Of a stretch of 64,000 nt of DNA, positions 59,790 to 64,000 are shown piece after piece. Where the stretch lies: positions 22,560,886 to 22,624,885 of the forward strand of contig NC_086374.1 in the NCBI RefSeq assembly GCF_036588685.1, in the 5' to 3' direction. This DNA is from Mytilus trossulus (taxonomy: Eukaryota > Mollusca > Bivalvia > Mytilida > Mytilidae). Position 1 is the stretch's first letter. The number at the start of each line of letters is the position of its first letter. A model generated the notes under the pieces. It was not told where the DNA came from. It saw nothing but the letters and a program-made list of their open reading frames with translations, and did no database searches. A program made the translations under genes and the position numbers.

Positions 59790-60070
59790 TGATGACTGCT
59801 GTACCCATATTTGACTATTTCATTTCTTATGTCTGTTTAGTTCACGCGTCATTGTAAATATAACGAAATATAACTTGTCGTACAAAGTGAGAGGTTTAAT
59901 GCTATAAAACCATTTTTTACATTTGAAAATGCCTGAACCAAGTCGGGAATATGACAGTTGTTGTCCATTTGATTTTGATGTATTTTGTCATTTGATTTTG
60001 CCATGTGATTAGGGACTTTCCTATTTTATTTTCCTCTGAGTTCAGTACTTTTGTGATTTTACTTTTTGAC
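59790..60070 (+). repeat. R3 dispersed repeat, second plus-oriented copy
   Basis: Contains gcgtcattgtaaatataacg, tgcctgaaccaagtcgggaa and ttttgccatgtgattaggga. The order of blocks is identical to the satellite unit's R3 part. Confidence 0.65.
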
Positions 60071-62376
60071 ATCTGATCCATGAAATGTGATTGAGGTCAG
60101 GTGAGTCAAGTCTGACGGAAACGTAGACGTTGCTAGAAACCCATATACCAAATACAGTTATCCTATTTCTCATAATTATTGATCGATTCACATGAAAGAT
60201 AAACAATAAATTTCTTAATTAAGCAGTTACTAAACCATGAAAATTATGTCAAGGAAAGTGGACACATGAGCGACGAAAACATAATGAACCTATAAAGTAT
60301 GAAGCAACCAGGTCTCTTACCTTCTTAAATACAAAACTTTATAGAAATAGTTAACGCCACAGTCGGGTTGTAATCCCTGTGTCTCGCATTCTTAAACTTT
60401 CGTCACAGACAGGGAAAAACAAAAAAAACATCAATTTTCGAGTAATCTGTCGGACTCAATTAAATGCATTCAAATCAAAAATGATAAATATCATAAATAT
60501 CCTGGTAAAACTGTTACTGCCCTTGCGCCCCCCCCCCAAACCCCAAAGACTAAATCAAAAAATAAAAGAGACAGAAGGTACCATGGAGGTAAATAATCAG
60601 AACACGGTGGAAAAAAGTCTACATCATTGTCATGTGATATACATAAAAATGGAGTACTAATCATTTAACGCTAACAAATGCGCATTTTCTCATTTATAAT
60701 CTCTTCAGAGAAGCCCGAGGGCTAAATGCTTGAAATTCCGAATTTTGAAATACAAAAATTGACGAGGTGACATACATGTAATTAAGAAGTATACCAATAT
60801 ATAAATAATCTTCAAAGGAATCAGAGTTATGCATAAAAGACATATACAACAATATTTGAATGAATATTCGTTTTTTCTTGCCAGAAAAACATTATTAGCT
60901 TCTAGGCTTGTGATACCTTCGGAAGAGGGTCCACCAACAGGAGCATCTCAACCGTATAAGTCATGTTATATTGTCTGCTCTATGGTCGGGTGGTTGTCGC
61001 TTTGACATATTCACCATTTCCTTTCTCAATTTTATTATAGTTTTAAAGTCATTTATTTATAGCGCAAAGCTATGAATGCAAACAACAAGAATGAAGAATT
61101 ACCGTTTCGGCTGCAAGGATCAAATTTTTACTTCATTAGCGCTCGTCGGTTGTCCTTTAATATTTTTTCACAGTGAGTGACGAATGATTCATAGAGGGGA
61201 ATAAAAAATACAAGTTCCATATGGCATTAAAACTTTGATTAACCAACTTTGTTCTATTTTAGTACTTTTAAATTAATAAAGAGTTTAAAAGTGTTTTTTT
61301 CTTTATTTAAATTATACGTTTTAAAGAATTTTTCGACTGAATATTGTTTTATTCTACAGCATATTCAAATTATATAAGTGTCCTAAATGAAAATCCTAAT
61401 ATACTAAAACGATATGCCAGTAGCTCGACTTACTATCGGGATTATCAATATTTTCTTACTATCAATAACATCCAGATTTCAGATAACAGCCAACCTACCA
61501 TACGAAAGTGTGGTGTGAATCAATTCTGAATGAATCCAAAGACATGCTTGAATGCATACATTTGTACCTAGTTTGTCTAAAAAAAGGAAGATTTTTTGCA
61601 ATGATTTTGTGAGAACGCGTTTTCAATGACGAAAGTTTTATATAATTTTTTGTTTACCTATTACACAATATTTGTGCCCCAGATGATAACCATCTATTTA
61701 TCTCTTTTATCACGCCATCAATTTATATGACCGATGATTTTATTGAAAAACGACATATTATGGGTATAGACATTCTATTTAATGCCCACTTTAGAAGTAT
61801 TCATTTTGCATGCAATGTGGTTTTCTAAGTTTTATGAAAATAAGTTTTGCCTTGTTTGCTAAATGACCTTGATAATTTTGTGAACTACGGCAACTTTTAC
61901 TCCAAATGGGTTATGATAGTTCTCTGAACAAACACACATTCGTCCCTATTACAAAGAAAATATGCTGAAAGTTGTGTTGAACAACCATTAACAATACATC
62001 AATTAATCAACTCATTTTATTGTCCCCCTTTATTTTTCTTGTTTTTTTTTCAATATCAAATTTAAAGACTAAATATTTAAAGACTAAATTAGATGAATTT
62101 AATTTGAAGGTTAAACATAGGATTAAATGTGCATTATATAAAATTGAACTTAATTCTCATTATTGCCCTTTATGTCACATGTATATGTCATCATTCATGA
62201 GAGATACATGCACACTGTCCTTTGTAATTGTGATAAACGTCAGAATGAAAATATTTATATTTCAAGTTATCAGTAAATATTATCCCAAGTAAAGTTACAA
62301 AATGACTCACTTTTAATCAAGTTTGTGAACAATAAGGTGGTCAATCTCTAACTCAGATCTGGGGAATATTCCTAAA
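60071..62376. other. Intergenic region between genes B and C
   Basis: No gene supported. An R1 3' tail in plus orientation is at about 60955-61040 (ttgtctgctctatggtcggg, ttgtcgctttgacatattca), and a C9 run is at 60531-60539. The rest is AT-rich. No clear promoter element stands out before 62377. Confidence 0.45.
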
Positions 62377-64000
62377 ATGAATCTGTCAGTTTTATCGTGT
62401 CTTCTTCTTTTCACTATACAAGTTTATTCTTTAAATCAAAACAAGGGATATTTGGATAATTTTTTACACGTGAACAGACTTTTTCAAGAACAAAGGTATA
62501 ATATAAAAAAATCGCCATTGAAATATGCACAATTGGCCGAATCCATAGGCACAGCTACAGATCTTAGAAAAGTGTTCAGTCTGCGACAAGAGTTAACAGC
62601 ACACAATAATGTTTTAGCAGACAATGTGACAGAAATTCCAGGTGTTGTAAGTACCAGTTCAAACCAAGAACCAACCAAGCCACCTGAACCAGGCATATCA
62701 GAACTTTGTAAAATTCATGCAAATGGTATAATTGAAGGAATCAATCAGCAACAATTTTGGGCACTGAGAAGTAAGTCTTTCTATTCAGTAAAGGACTCAA
62801 AAATCATGCGAATAGCATACTAGATTGACGAGTAACGATCAACATTTTTAAACAAGACAAAATTAATTAACAGATAAAAATCGCCAGCTCTTTTTTATAC
62901 AATATTTCAAACAAAATTCGAATGCTAACACATCGATCGAAGTAAATATCAGTCGAAATGTAGATAAACTTTAAAGATATCAAGACATACATGAGAAAAT
63001 AGGCAGATTATGATCATAGTTTACAATTGAAAAGAAATATATAAAACCAAGAAAAATTATAAATTTAAAATTAAAAAGACAAGTTAAGGAGAATAGCCAA
63101 TACAGTTTTCGAGAAAAAGGACACAAAGGTTGAAAATTGGGTGACATTAGACCCCTGTATAGATTATTTGAACATTAAGTGAACTTGTCAATACAAAGAA
63201 ATAAATCCATTCTTTTAATAGAAAAATATTAGGGAGTCTATCTAACATGGTAATGCAATAAACCTGTCAATCGTAACAATATCAGAGGGTCTCAAGTCTC
63301 TAGATACATGCTAATTTTGTTATAGACCTACAATCAGTTGCCTATGGTCTGTCAAACATCTTATTTTACTGTTGAATCGTATGATGGTACACATGGCAAC
63401 GCAACTAGTCTCACTCGGTACATGCGTTAGCAATTGTCCAGAAAGCAAATATCATAAATATAACAAACCTGTTCGCAAGGTATTTAATTCATCCTCTTTG
63501 CAGGTAGACAGTTCTAATATAAAATAGATATATTGTTCATTTCAAAAGCAAAACATGTATGCCAGATTACAGCTCGATTTGAAAATTCAACTGTCGATTT
63601 CTTTAAGTTTCCTTTTCATTTCTGCCTTTAAGTTGGAAAGGTGTGACACATAAACAAAGATATGGTACCTATACGATGCATAGGTATTTTGTTCAGTATT
63701 TTAATATAAGAGCCAATTTTCGTTCAATATGTTTATTGAAATTGTAAGTAGAAGACTTTTTATATTCCACTAGTTATGATAGAAATACTAAAATAATCAT
63801 CAGTACGATTAACGACATGTTTTTTGTTTTCAGTGTTAGACTCTGCAGGTAAACCCCCTGCTAATTTGCTGGGCGGGGGATTCAAATGGCTGGGTGACTA
63901 TGAAGAATGTCTAGACATCGAAGGTCAAACAGTCGCTAATAATTTAACATATGCTTTTGGAACACAGTATTGCATGGTTACCGTAGTTAACATACAAGCT
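62377..64000 (+). CDS. nrf-6-like: Gene C: NRF-6-like acyltransferase, 5' part only (runs off the window)
   Basis: Exon 1 is 62377-62770 (131 codons plus one base, donor gtaagt). Exon 2 starts at 63834 after ttttgttttcag and is open to the end at 64000, 187 codons in all. A signal peptide (NLSVLSCLLLFTIQVYS) is followed by an Asn/Lys-rich stretch, a Pro/Glu linker, QQFWALR, GKPPAN and GDYEEC (152-157) of the NRF domain. The exon 1 to 2 junction has the same position and phase as in genes A and B. The acyltransferase domain must lie beyond the window. It is the third head-to-tail member, about 4.1 kb after gene B. Confidence 0.88.

Noticed and set aside
1-64000. CRISPR arrays, bacterial operons or prophage
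   Set aside because: The spliced genes, AATAAA signals and eukaryotic retroelements exclude a prokaryotic reading; the tandem repeats here are adjoining units without unique spacers.

Overview
The window is AT-rich invertebrate nuclear DNA with spliced genes, GT-AG introns, AATAAA signals and many decayed transposable elements. Several dispersed repeats look like ones I associate with marine mussels (Mytilus and relatives). I therefore read it as a bivalve genome, most likely a mytilid. This rests on recollection of repeat sequences, not on a database search.

Left part (about 5.9-15.9 kb): three small genes, one on + and two on -, which I assembled from the sequence. Each encodes a short secreted protein (81-121 aa). 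All three share a C-terminal five-cysteine signature C-x13-C-x8-C-x5-7-C-x6-9-C, with Trp three residues before the second Cys and Asn-Pro before the fourth. The last exon always starts in phase 1. I do not recognise the family, and it is the best candidate here for something undescribed.

Middle (about 16-25 kb): no host gene that I can support. It holds two tRNA-like SINE units (one rearranged into a large palindrome), two oppositely oriented terminal-inverted-repeat elements, a gag-like relic with a possible LTR, a 602-bp tandem satellite interrupted by a SINE-like insert with a 13-bp target duplication, and a fold-back element.

Right part (25.3-64 kb): a head-to-tail array of three nose-resistant-to-fluoxetine (NRF-6)-like membrane acyltransferase genes on +. 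Genes A (25312-38844, 742 aa) and B (43339-58254, 741 aa) are complete with 15 exons each; gene C (62377 on) is cut by the window edge after 187 codons. All intron phases agree between A and B, and most exon lengths are identical. Each full protein has a signal peptide, an N-terminal NRF domain with conserved Cys, and an acyltransferase-3 domain keeping the R-x10-H and SVDTFF motifs.

The introns of A and B hold hairpin and fold-back elements, a 5'-truncated LINE and retroelement relics. Gene A also carries three separate short tandem duplications that each copied a splice site.

Repeat labels R1, R2 and R3 are mine. R1 is the 3' end of a reverse-transcriptase element, with tail reading like gttgtctctttgacacattc. 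R2 has a tail reading like gttgtctcattggcactcac. R3 contains atgcctgtaccaagtcagga.
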